Below, piece by piece: positions 13,263-22,410 of a stretch of DNA of 33,406 bases. The DNA is from an uncultured bacterium (GTDB lineage Bacteria > Verrucomicrobiota > Kiritimatiellia > UBA8416 > CAMZLY01), in NCBI GenBank assembly GCA_947311825.1, contig CAMZLY010000168.1, positions 1 to 33,406 of the forward strand. Direction: 5' to 3'. Numbering within the stretch: position 1 is the first letter of the stretch; every line of letters begins with the position of its first letter. The notes beneath the pieces are model-generated. The model was not told the DNA's origin and searched no databases. It saw nothing but the letters and a program-made list of their open reading frames with translations. The position numbers and the translations under genes were made by a program.

Positions 13263-14255
13263 ATGTTAAAAAAAAGCATAGTTGACGTTATGAGTAAATC
13301 ACGCACCATTATGAGCTTCGACTGGGCAATTAAAACCGTTTTGCGAGACAAGGCGAATTTTGATGTGCTTGAAGGATTCCTTTCGGCCTTACTAAAGGAA
13401 CGCATAACAGTGCTTGAACTTCTCGAAAGTGAAAGTAATCAGCTAGAACCAGATCAAAAATACAACCGTGTTGATCTGATGGTTAAAGACGAGAAAAATC
13501 GCCAGATTATTATTGAACTGCAATACACCTCTGAAACCGCTTTTCTTGAACGTTTACTATATAGCACTTCAAAAGTCATTGTGGAAAACCTGAAACTTGG
13601 TGATTGCTATCAAAATATAAAGAAAGTTATTTCAATAAGCATTGTTTACTTTAGCGTAGGTGAAGGTAACGATTATGTCTATCACGGCACAACAGAATTC
13701 AAGGGCATTCATACAAAAGACCTTTTACAGGTAAAGGAAGCCGCAGCCCCATACCTCGTAGGTCAACCGCCATCCTCAGCTCTTGATAAAAATGTTTTTC
13801 CTGAATATTATCTTATTCCACTAAGATGTTTTGATGATGATGTCCAAGATGACCTAGACGAGTGGATATATGCATTCAAACATACCGAAGTATTAGATGA
13901 ATTCCATTCATTTAATATTGATGCCCTAAAAACAAAATTGACACCATTTACAATGGACAAAAAGTCATTTAAACTCTACGAAGCACACATGCGTGCTATG
14001 GCATCTGCCGAAGATATGCGCACCACTGCTGAAAATGCCGAAAAAAATGCTCGGGAACGAGGTCTTGCAAAAGGGCTTGAACAAGGACTTGAGCAAGGAC
14101 TTGCAAAAGGACTTGCAAAAGGACTTGAGCAAGGGCTTGAGCAGGGGTTGCTAAAGGGGAGACAAGCAGGACAGCTCGAAGAACGAGAAAAACTTCGTAA
14201 AAATTTAATAGCAGCAGGTCTTTCTCACAATGAGATTGAAAAAATACTGGAATAG
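13263..14255 (+). CDS. Rpn family / PD-(D/E)XK nuclease family transposase-like protein
   Basis: 330 aa. SFDWAIKTVLRDKANFDVLEGFLSALL and YNRVDLMVKDEKNRQIIIELQY (D..ExQ core). C-terminal GLxx repeats. The start may be an internal ATG around 13290 (MSKSRTIMSFD). Confidence 0.85.
   Translation: MLKKSIVDVMSKSRTIMSFDWAIKTVLRDKANFDVLEGFLSALLKERITVLELLESESNQLEPDQKYNRVDLMVKDEKNRQIIIELQYTSETAFLERLLYSTSKVIVENLKLGDCYQNIKKVISISIVYFSVGEGNDYVYHGTTEFKGIHTKDLLQVKEAAAPYLVGQPPSSALDKNVFPEYYLIPLRCFDDDVQDDLDEWIYAFKHTEVLDEFHSFNIDALKTKLTPFTMDKKSFKLYEAHMRAMASAEDMRTTAENAEKNARERGLAKGLEQGLEQGLAKGLAKGLEQGLEQGLLKGRQAGQLEEREKLRKNLIAAGLSHNEIEKILE
14061..14156 (+). repeat. Eight in-frame 12-bp tandem units encoding (GLAK/GLEQ)n
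   Basis: Translates to GLAK GLEQ GLEQ GLAK GLAK GLEQ GLEQ GLLK. Confidence 0.9.
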
Positions 14256-14261
14256 TGCCGA

Positions 14262-15512
14262 TTGCAAAACTTCAAAAAAACTATAGTAATTGGTGGTGGT
14301 GCAACTGGTTTAATCGCCGCAGGTTATGCGGCTAAATCAGGTGCGGACGTAACTCTACTCGAAAAAATGAAACGACCAGGTCGTAAACTATGTATTACCG
14401 GTAAAGGGCGTTGCAACATTACAAATAGTGCACCAATTTCAAAATTCTTTTCCCACTACGGCAGAACAAAAGACTTTCTAAGACCTGCCTTCAACAACTA
14501 CTCAAATACAGATATTATCAATCTACTGGAAACAAACGGTCTTAAAACAGTAAAAGAGCGTGGTGGTCGAATCTTCCCAGCCAACGGCAAAGCACCTGAT
14601 GTGGTGGCAACATTACTCAACTGGACAAAAAAATGTGGAGTAAAAATTGTAAACCAAACTAGAGTAGAAAAATTGATTATTACCGACAACCAGATAGAAG
14701 GAGTCATAGCAAATAATAAAAGAATAGATTGTGATATCGTAATCCTTGCAACTGGTGGTGCATCATATCCTGTTACAGGATCAACTGGCGACGGATATCA
14801 ACTGGCAAAATCAGCCGGACACACAATTATTACACCTCGCCCAGCCCTTGTACCTCTAGAAACTACATCTGATATTGCTGGAAAAATGAACGACCTTAAT
14901 CTCCGTAATATCAATGCCACACTTATTGTTGATGATAAAGAAACCACTTCTGCATTCGGAGAACTAACATTCACCAAACACGGCATATCTGGTCCGGTAA
15001 TACTTACACTTAGCGGAACTGCCGTTGATGCACTACAAGCAAAGAAACATGTTTACATTACAATCGACCTTAAACCTGCACTAAACGAAGCTAAACTTTA
15101 TGCCCGCCTACAACGTGATTTCACCTCCAGAGCAAAAGAACCGCTATTCAGCATTCTGCGTGGACTTTTACCAAAACCTCTTGTTCAAATTTGCATTAAC
15201 CAAAACAAGATTCCAAGTTATACTCTTGGTCAGAACATCTCAACTAAACAGCGAAGGAAAATACTAACTTGGCTAAAGAACTTTAAAATAACTATAACCG
15301 GACACCGCCCATTTGCAGAAGCTATTATCACTGCTGGTGGCGTCAACACAAATGAAATAAACCCAGAAACAATGGAGTCAAAAATAACCGAAGGATTATA
15401 TATTGTCGGTGAACTACTTGACGTACAAGCCGATACCGGTGGTTATAATTTACAAGCAGCATTCTCTACCGGATATCTCGCAGGCTCATCGGTTAGTCGT
15501 AAATTTTTCTAG
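14262..15512 (+). CDS. NAD(P)/FAD-dependent oxidoreductase, HI0933/BaiN-like flavoprotein
   Basis: 416 aa. Dinucleotide-binding GGGATGLIAAGYAAKSGADVTLLEK, GRKLCITGKGRCNITN, ITAGGVNTNEINPETMESK, GLYIVGELLDVQADTGGYNLQAAFSTG. TTG start at 14262. Confidence 0.92.
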   Translation: MQNFKKTIVIGGGATGLIAAGYAAKSGADVTLLEKMKRPGRKLCITGKGRCNITNSAPISKFFSHYGRTKDFLRPAFNNYSNTDIINLLETNGLKTVKERGGRIFPANGKAPDVVATLLNWTKKCGVKIVNQTRVEKLIITDNQIEGVIANNKRIDCDIVILATGGASYPVTGSTGDGYQLAKSAGHTIITPRPALVPLETTSDIAGKMNDLNLRNINATLIVDDKETTSAFGELTFTKHGISGPVILTLSGTAVDALQAKKHVYITIDLKPALNEAKLYARLQRDFTSRAKEPLFSILRGLLPKPLVQICINQNKIPSYTLGQNISTKQRRKILTWLKNFKITITGHRPFAEAIITAGGVNTNEINPETMESKITEGLYIVGELLDVQADTGGYNLQAAFSTGYLAGSSVSRKFF

Positions 15513-15536
15513 AAACGGTAATTATTTTACCACACA

Positions 15537-15554
15537 TAGTTTTGCAAGTGCCTC
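15537..15554. repeat. Solo terminal inverted repeat of the MITE-like element (copy C)
   Basis: TAGTTTTGCAAGTGCCTC, identical to the right ends of copies A and D. Overlaps the stop codon of the minus-strand CDS ending at 15553. Confidence 0.8.
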
Positions 15555-17745
15555 AACCACAAAACAAATATACCGGCATTCCTGTCAGTTTGATTTTATT
15601 GCCATCAGGTTCTACAACATCCCCGTTTAACATCTGTATCTCTATACATTTAAATGGCAACTCTATTTCAACTGTCGCATCCAGGTTTACCCAGGCTAGA
15701 CACACCACACCTATTTCAGGAACATTATATTTAAAAACATATACGTTATCTAACTCATCGATCTTGATTCTACTATCAAAAACAGAGTCACCTAATATCT
15801 CTAGGTAAATTTTTAATGCATCGTATGCTGGACGCTTACGTAATTTTGATAAGTCGGCATCATCTACAATACCAAAGCCATGCGCAACCATTCTCCACCA
15901 GTAAACTCTTTCGACCATACCGGATGATACAGCTATTGCTATATATCGAATCATAAAACTTGTATAATCCTCTTCACTGACGCTGGGGTCATTATAACGA
16001 ACACCGGGGGAAACATACGGTGCGCCTACCGGCGAATAAACTCCTGAACCTAATAACGGCCAGTTTACTTCAGAAACAATAAGCTTATCATCACATTTTA
16101 AAGAGGTTCTCGCTATTGCTCTAGCCATAACAAATTTATCAAGAGCATCAAATTTACCTTGTCTATTTTCCGGTGCACCGCGCCTATCAACATACAAATG
16201 ATGCGATAAAGCAGCAAAATGAATATTTTTCGGGACTTCCCGTAATGCAGCCATCACAAATGGATACTCAAAATCAATTGCCGAAGGACCCGTAAGTCTC
16301 AAGCCAGACCACTTAGATGCAACATCTGCAACAATATCCATTAACTGTTTTAATTCGGAAAAGCTCCATATCCCCCACTTCACCCTATTAATAGCATGAC
16401 CAACTTCTACATATTCTACAAGTTCCGCTACACAACCTAAAACTTTCTCAACAAATATCCGCCATGCTGCAGAATCAGTAACTGCTATCCTATCCTGAAC
16501 TAATGCAATAGAAACGGTAAATCCTATATCAGATAATTCACGGACAACGCCTATCTTAAACTCACATTGATCTACAGATTCATGACGATAAAACCGCATT
16601 GATACCGGCATTATTCTCAGTTCTTTCAACAACTCCAACTGTTGTCGCCATATTTCTTTACGCGGCTCAATGCTTATACCAAGCCGATCAAGCATATTTA
16701 CTGTTTTTTTGTAACATTCTAACTTTAATTTTTTATATTCTTTTTTTACAGGTAAAAAATCTGCAGCCACAGCACATACAGGCTTAGTTATCCATGAAGA
16801 CGAGTAAAACTTATGCCGATCCTTTGATTTCATGATTACTATAGGTTGTGCAGAACGCTCATCCCATATCCACAAATCACGCGGTGCAGGATATATCTCT
16901 GGCTTTTTCTCTGTATTTCTGTTTTTAAAAGTTTTTATTGGATGACGAAGTTTCCTCGTTGCCGCATGTTTCGCATAACGCCTTCGATAAATAAGTTCCC
17001 ATTTAACAAAATCCTCTGCCGGGACTTTTCCCCCATAATACATCTCTACAAAAACCCGTAATAAATCTGATGGCAGCCATATTCTGGAAATATCACGGGC
17101 ACGTTGTTTGTTAGATAATGTTTTTTCTATATTAGCTCGGTTAAGATCAATAAACTGAACATTACCCCACTTACCGTCACCAATATATGAAAGCATAACA
17201 TTTTGATTACCAAGATCATTATGCTGACAGCCACACCGATGCATATTAGCAACAGCCTCGGCGACGACCTGTAAAAGATTCATAAACTTCCAGCATTCAG
17301 GTTCTTCTTTAAAAAGACGAGAAAGTTCAGTCGTAAAGTCTGATATACCAGCTTGATAAACTGACACAAAATAGCTTTCTAATAATTTCTTGCCCTCCCA
17401 TCGTTCAAGGAACGCAACAGGTTCCGGTGTGCCAACACCATTCTTCTGTAAATGCCTGGCAACCATCCAAGTACGGAGAGCCTTGCTCCCACGTGTTGAA
17501 TCTAACATATTTTTTACTGCCGATTCTCTTCCAAACGACTTCACAACCAAATCAAACAACTGTCCCTGTTCAAAGATTCTAATTCTAATGTTACTATTTC
17601 GACCCACAGCCAACACTTCTGCAGCAGAATCAGCAATAAGGCTTCTTATTTTCGGCAAGTGAATAGACAGCAAGTCCCTATATTGCGAAGCAATAACCCC
17701 ACGATACATTCCTATATCAATTAAATTATCCAGTTCTAATATCAT
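15553..17745 (-). CDS. Kdo/WaaP-like lipopolysaccharide-kinase domain fused to a clan-A glycoside-hydrolase-like TIM-barrel domain
   Basis: 730 aa. Kinase signatures: LVVKSFG (Lys), CGCQHNDLGNQNVML (HxDLxxxN), VQFIDLNRANI (metal-binding Asp). C-terminal half: VEYVEVGHAINRVKWGIWS, IHFAALSHHLYVDRRGAPENRQGKF, LIVSEVNWPLLGSGVYSP, then a beta-rich tail ending TGMPVYL. Confidence 0.75.
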   Translation of the reverse strand: MILELDNLIDIGMYRGVIASQYRDLLSIHLPKIRSLIADSAAEVLAVGRNSNIRIRIFEQGQLFDLVVKSFGRESAVKNMLDSTRGSKALRTWMVARHLQKNGVGTPEPVAFLERWEGKKLLESYFVSVYQAGISDFTTELSRLFKEEPECWKFMNLLQVVAEAVANMHRCGCQHNDLGNQNVMLSYIGDGKWGNVQFIDLNRANIEKTLSNKQRARDISRIWLPSDLLRVFVEMYYGGKVPAEDFVKWELIYRRRYAKHAATRKLRHPIKTFKNRNTEKKPEIYPAPRDLWIWDERSAQPIVIMKSKDRHKFYSSSWITKPVCAVAADFLPVKKEYKKLKLECYKKTVNMLDRLGISIEPRKEIWRQQLELLKELRIMPVSMRFYRHESVDQCEFKIGVVRELSDIGFTVSIALVQDRIAVTDSAAWRIFVEKVLGCVAELVEYVEVGHAINRVKWGIWSFSELKQLMDIVADVASKWSGLRLTGPSAIDFEYPFVMAALREVPKNIHFAALSHHLYVDRRGAPENRQGKFDALDKFVMARAIARTSLKCDDKLIVSEVNWPLLGSGVYSPVGAPYVSPGVRYNDPSVSEEDYTSFMIRYIAIAVSSGMVERVYWWRMVAHGFGIVDDADLSKLRKRPAYDALKIYLEILGDSVFDSRIKIDELDNVYVFKYNVPEIGVVCLAWVNLDATVEIELPFKCIEIQMLNGDVVEPDGNKIKLTGMPVYLFCG

Positions 17746-17779
17746 ATTAAGCTTTATTTACCCATTAGTAAGGTAGCTT

Positions 17780-19453
17780 TTATTTCTCAGGTAGCTTGTA
17801 ATATAAACTTATCTGCATGTAATTATTTTCCGGATGTGTATCACGATGTTCCTGCATAACAGCTTCTGCTGATACATCAATATTCCCAGAAACTTCTAAA
17901 CTACTCGATGGAACACGAAAACTATCACTAACAGTACGTGCCACAGGAATATTCTGAAAATAAACAGAATATCTGGCACCATCTATATTCACCTCTAATT
18001 TTACCGTTTCAATTTCTTCAGTCCCACGATTTTGCAAAGAAACAATTAACCTAACATCACCCCCATCAATAGTTTCAAGATATGGCGAATTAACCACAAT
18101 ATCATATATTCCCTTCTTATCACGATCCTTCACCCTACCCATATCAATAACTCCAGCCCCTAACTCAGCATCCGGCCCCGGCTTACCACCATCATCACTG
18201 TAATATATTAAAATGCCTAAAGCCTCTGCGGCACTAATCCCGGGTGACTCAGACATTATTGCCGCTATAGCTCCACTAATAAATGGTGCAGCAGCTGAAG
18301 TCCCGCTAAATAAATCCATAGTATTATCAACCCCAGCGGCATTTATGCCCAAACCAGGACCAGAAATGTCAGCCGTATCACCTCGATTAGAGAAAGGTAA
18401 ATGTCGACCGGCTGCATCAACTGCTGGCACCGCAACAACATTATCGTATCCAGCAGGAAAAGATATTCCATAAGATGCATCATTCCCCGTTGCCGCAACA
18501 ATTATAACACCATGCTCAGCCGCATAGTTTACGGCATCACGCAACAAGTAACTGTCCGACCTTGTGCCCATAGACAAGTTTATAATATTAACACCGGCAT
18601 CAACAGCCGTTACAATGCCTTCAGCAACAGTAAATATATTCCCTTTACCATTCTCGTCAAGAACACGAATACCCAAAATCTCAGATGCAGGTGCAATACC
18701 ACGCATAAACTCATTGTTTCCGACAATCAATGATGCCACTGATGTTCCATGCGCACCGGCAGTCGAGGAATCATGTCCATCCCCACCAATCATATCCAAT
18801 AAACTAATATCAGCCTTAGCCAATGCCGAATGATTATTTATTCCAGAATCCAATACAGCAATCTTTACCCCACTACCCCAATCAATATTATCACTTACCC
18901 CCATCCAGGCGAGTGCACCATTGCCGAACATATTATATGCACCTTTAGGAGCTTCCGGATCAAGTATTGGCAATGGAGGATTGTTTATTTCCCTGTTATG
19001 GTCAAATCCAACCGATTGGGGGCCCTCCTCCTGTAATTTTTTTAAGGTGGCGGCATCAGCTCTTATACTAACACTATTCCCCAACGTCATACGGCCTAAC
19101 ACCTTTGCCCCCATAGACTTTGCCAAACGAATAAACTCATCAAGATCATTCTCACTGTAAAAGCTAAGAATATATTCATTGGGTATAACTCCAGATATAT
19201 CACTACCTGATACGTTCGTAGGCGATGTCGTTTTTGTACTAAAATCGGGAGGTGCTGAGCATTTGTCGGACGCCCGCATAACTTCTGTTTCGAAAGATGG
19301 CGATATATATTTATGATGAGCAACGTTATTCACGCTAATATCAGCAGATACAGTTGTGGATTCTGGCAGATCATCATCCTGCAACATACGCAGCCAATAC
19401 CATCCCACCAACGCAAGTACCAACAACAATAATATTATTATATTTTTTCTCAT
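17780..19453 (-). CDS. S8 (subtilisin-family) serine protease with N-terminal membrane anchor/signal
   Basis: 557 aa. Triad motifs: KIAVLDSGINNHSAL (Asp), HGTSVASLIVG (His), FSGTSAAAPFISGAIA (Ser). CARDB-like C-terminal segment. Confidence 0.93.
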   Translation of the reverse strand: MRKNIIILLLLVLALVGWYWLRMLQDDDLPESTTVSADISVNNVAHHKYISPSFETEVMRASDKCSAPPDFSTKTTSPTNVSGSDISGVIPNEYILSFYSENDLDEFIRLAKSMGAKVLGRMTLGNSVSIRADAATLKKLQEEGPQSVGFDHNREINNPPLPILDPEAPKGAYNMFGNGALAWMGVSDNIDWGSGVKIAVLDSGINNHSALAKADISLLDMIGGDGHDSSTAGAHGTSVASLIVGNNEFMRGIAPASEILGIRVLDENGKGNIFTVAEGIVTAVDAGVNIINLSMGTRSDSYLLRDAVNYAAEHGVIIVAATGNDASYGISFPAGYDNVVAVPAVDAAGRHLPFSNRGDTADISGPGLGINAAGVDNTMDLFSGTSAAAPFISGAIAAIMSESPGISAAEALGILIYYSDDGGKPGPDAELGAGVIDMGRVKDRDKKGIYDIVVNSPYLETIDGGDVRLIVSLQNRGTEEIETVKLEVNIDGARYSVYFQNIPVARTVSDSFRVPSSSLEVSGNIDVSAEAVMQEHRDTHPENNYMQISLYYKLPEK

Positions 19454-19603
19454 TTTATCCCTTAGAATATATTTAAGATAAATATACTTTATTACTCATA
19501 CATTATCAATGATTATAATAAACAGACCTACAAAATCAAAGAAGATCTCAATATTTGTTCACTATCGGCAATTATCATTTATAACAGCCTTATTAATAGA
19601 AAC

Positions 19604-19670
19604 GCCCTGACGGGCACACTAAAACAGATTTTTTCGATAATTCACTATTCGTAGTTCCGCCGTAAGGCGG
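19604..19670. other. Two small GC-rich hairpins (GCCC-TGAC-GGGC at 19604-19615; CCGCC-GTAA-GGCGG at 19657-19670) in a divergent intergenic region
   Basis: Perfect short inverted repeats read by eye, upstream of the CDS at 19786. Function unknown. Confidence 0.45.
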
Positions 19671-19785
19671 GATCCTCTCAAAACAAGAATTGCTAGTGTT
19701 CTATCTCCAAACCTTGCATGACTTGCCGCATTATGCAATAATAGATCACTTCAAATATAAACAAATAATTATGGAACTATAGATA

Positions 19786-21480
19786 ATGTCAAAAATAGAT
19801 ATTCAAATAGAAAATAAACCTATTGAGAAATATGAAGCAGGAATAACCGTAGGCTCATTACTCACCCCTGAAGATAAATCAAAAAAACTGCCGTATATTG
19901 CAGCAATAGTAAACAACGACCTTGCATCACTCTCCTATCCAATAACAGTAAACAGTTCAATTCGCTTTATTACAATGCTTGATCCCAACGGTTGGCGTGT
20001 ATATAGAAATTCAGTCTCTTTTTTATTAGCAAAAGCAGTTAAAGACCTTTTTCAATACGCAACTGTGTCTATTGATTATTCACTTGGCCTAGGACTTTTC
20101 TGCTCCTTTAAAGAAACAGATGATGCTCCTGACGGAATAAGTGATGCACAATTGGCAAAACTATATTTGCACATGAAAAAACTTGTAGAGAACGACCTTG
20201 CTATAAATCGAATTAAAATTGCCTATACTGATGCAATTAACCTTCTGGAAAAATCAGGCAAATCAGATACTGCAAGCCTATTGGCACACAGAAATCCACC
20301 AAATACTGTTATGCACGAATGTGATGGCTTTTGCGACCTTGCCCACGGTCCACTAGTTACATCAACAAAAGTACTTACATGCTTTGAACTTATAAACTAT
20401 ACCGCAGGATCAAGCAACTCAGGGCAAATAGGATTTATCCTAAACCTCCCTGAACGATGCGATGCATGTGAATTAAAACCTTTTGATGACCAACCACACC
20501 TTGCAAAGATTTTTCGCGAACATACAGAATGGGGACGAATTCTAGGAGTAACCACAACTGGTAAACTAAACGAAATCATTGCCGATAATAATGTAAAGTC
20601 ATTTATCCATACTGCAGAAGCACTACATGAAAAGAAAATATCAAATATTGCTGATAGAATAAGCAGCTTAAGCAATACAGTTAAATTTGTACTTATTGCC
20701 GGACCATCCTCTGCCGGAAAAACAACCTTCGCCAAACGTTTATCAGTTCAACTACGAGTTAACGGCTTACACCCCATAACATTATCCACTGACGATTATT
20801 TTGTTGGTGATGTTCGTAACCCTAAGGATGAAAACGGTAAACCAGACTATGAACACGTTGAAGCTGTGGACATAAAGTTATTCAATGAACACCTGAACCG
20901 ACTAGCAAAAGGTGAAAAAGTTGAAATACCACGCTTTAACTTTGAAACAAAAAAACAGGAGTTTCGTGGAAACTTTCTGCAAGTTAGAAAAAACACCGTA
21001 GTTATTATTGAAGGAATTCACGCCCTTAACCCAATACTAACCGCAGATGTTGCTGCTGAAAATAAATTCAAAATATACGTCAGTGCATTAACACAAATGA
21101 GCATAGACTCAAACAACCGCATATCAACCACTGATAATCGCCTTCTCCGACGCATGGTGCGTGACAACAACTTCCGCGGCCATTCCGCACTAGCAACATT
21201 ACGTATGTGGCCATCCGTACGACGCGGAGAAAAAAAATGGATATTCCCGTTCCAGAAAGAAGCTGATGAAACTTTTAACTCCGCACTAGATTACGAAATG
21301 GCGGTTTTAAAACCCATTGCCGAACCGTTACTGGCACAAGTAAAACCAAGCGAACTGGAATATGCTGAATCTCGACGATTAACCGAGTTTCTGCTTAATT
21401 TTCGTGGAATTAGCGATAACAACGTACCAAACACATCAATATTACGTGAATATGTAGGCAAAAGTGATTTTGACTATTGA
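19786..21480 (+). CDS. Nucleoside kinase (TGS-like/ThrRS-like N-terminus plus uridine kinase domain)
   Basis: 564 aa. P-loop FVLIAGPSSAGKTTFAKRLSVQL; TLSTDDYFV; YEHVEAVDIKLFNEHL; VVIIEGIHALNP. Confidence 0.9.
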   Translation: MSKIDIQIENKPIEKYEAGITVGSLLTPEDKSKKLPYIAAIVNNDLASLSYPITVNSSIRFITMLDPNGWRVYRNSVSFLLAKAVKDLFQYATVSIDYSLGLGLFCSFKETDDAPDGISDAQLAKLYLHMKKLVENDLAINRIKIAYTDAINLLEKSGKSDTASLLAHRNPPNTVMHECDGFCDLAHGPLVTSTKVLTCFELINYTAGSSNSGQIGFILNLPERCDACELKPFDDQPHLAKIFREHTEWGRILGVTTTGKLNEIIADNNVKSFIHTAEALHEKKISNIADRISSLSNTVKFVLIAGPSSAGKTTFAKRLSVQLRVNGLHPITLSTDDYFVGDVRNPKDENGKPDYEHVEAVDIKLFNEHLNRLAKGEKVEIPRFNFETKKQEFRGNFLQVRKNTVVIIEGIHALNPILTADVAAENKFKIYVSALTQMSIDSNNRISTTDNRLLRRMVRDNNFRGHSALATLRMWPSVRRGEKKWIFPFQKEADETFNSALDYEMAVLKPIAEPLLAQVKPSELEYAESRRLTEFLLNFRGISDNNVPNTSILREYVGKSDFDY

Positions 21481-21528
21481 AACACAGTACGATAGTTTAA
21501 CTACATTATAAATAGGATATCAATATTA

Positions 21529-22134
21529 ATGACAACACTATCAATTGAACAAAGTACTATTATCGAACTACCCGACATCACTAACAAACTAAACTTGGAA
21601 GGGTTGTTCGCTAAAGAATCACCAATCGAAATTGATATAGGTTGCGGCAAGGGACGTTTTCTACTATCACGTGCAGCATCATATCCGGACACTAACTTCA
21701 TCGGTATAGACCGTATGAATGGAAGACTTGGTAAGCTTGATCGCAAGATTATACGTGCCAACTTAGAAAATGTTCGACTCATAAAACTGGAAGCTGCTTA
21801 TGTGATATCAGAACTTATGCCACCAAATGCTATTTCTACATATTATATTTTCTTTCCCGACCCTTGGCCAAAGCGTAAACATCACCGACGCCGACTTATG
21901 AGTACAGACTTCCTGGACGCACTGCATCGCACGCTAATTTCCGGTGGTACAGTAAACTTCTCAACAGATCACCTTGACTACTTCGATGCAGGATACAAAC
22001 TACTATGTAATGATAAACGATTTGAAGAAATAGAAACCTTTCAACGCACAGAAAGTGAAAAAACAGACTTTGAACTTATTTTTACAAACCAAAATTTACC
22101 TATCGGTAATTGCTCCTTTAAAAAATCAAAATAA
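21529..22134 (+). CDS. trmB: tRNA (guanine-N7-)-methyltransferase
   Basis: 201 aa. IEIDIGCGKGRFLL, NFIGIDRM, YYIFFPDPWPKRKHHRRRLM, NFSTDHLDYF. Confidence 0.95.
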   Translation: MTTLSIEQSTIIELPDITNKLNLEGLFAKESPIEIDIGCGKGRFLLSRAASYPDTNFIGIDRMNGRLGKLDRKIIRANLENVRLIKLEAAYVISELMPPNAISTYYIFFPDPWPKRKHHRRRLMSTDFLDALHRTLISGGTVNFSTDHLDYFDAGYKLLCNDKRFEEIETFQRTESEKTDFELIFTNQNLPIGNCSFKKSK

Positions 22135-22136
22135 GA

Positions 22137-22302
22137 GAGGTGCTTGCAAAACTACTGTGCGAGGCAATGTTTCGTATTTTAGGCGAGCAAATTCTGCCTT
22201 TTAAACAATTGGAGCATACCTGTAGGGTCTGTAAAATTGCGAAAAAGCGGAATATGCCGCATAAAATCAAAAAGTGCCCGCAGATAGTTTTGCAAGTGCC
22301 TC
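22137..22302. mobile_element. MITE-like foldback element, full copy D (166 bp)
   Basis: Same TIRs as copy A. Flanked by exact 4-bp direct repeats AAGA (22133-22136 and 22303-22306). Begins 2 bp after the trmB stop codon. Confidence 0.87.
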
Positions 22303-22360
22303 AAGAAACATACATAATAACTTGCACACACCACTATTATCAGATAATCTTTCTTTTTAA

Positions 22361-22378
22361 TAGTTTTGCAAGTACCTC
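22361..22378. repeat. Solo terminal inverted repeat of the MITE-like element (TAGTTTTGCAAGTACCTC)
   Basis: 17 of 18 positions match the right TIR of copy D. Lies 58 bp downstream of that copy. Confidence 0.75.
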
Positions 22379-22410
22379 AATATTAACACCATAATTAAAG
22401 GAAGTTTATA

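Noticed and set aside
14061-14156. Possible CRISPR-like array
   Set aside because: The repeats are in-frame 12-bp units without spacers, encoding GLAK/GLEQ inside a CDS.
22140-22394. 84-aa ORF inside element copy D and partly similar text in the ORF at 7219-7482 (LGEQI.PFKQL)
   Set aside because: The shared peptide reflects shared element DNA. The frame is not preserved in copy A, so there is no evidence of a coded protein.
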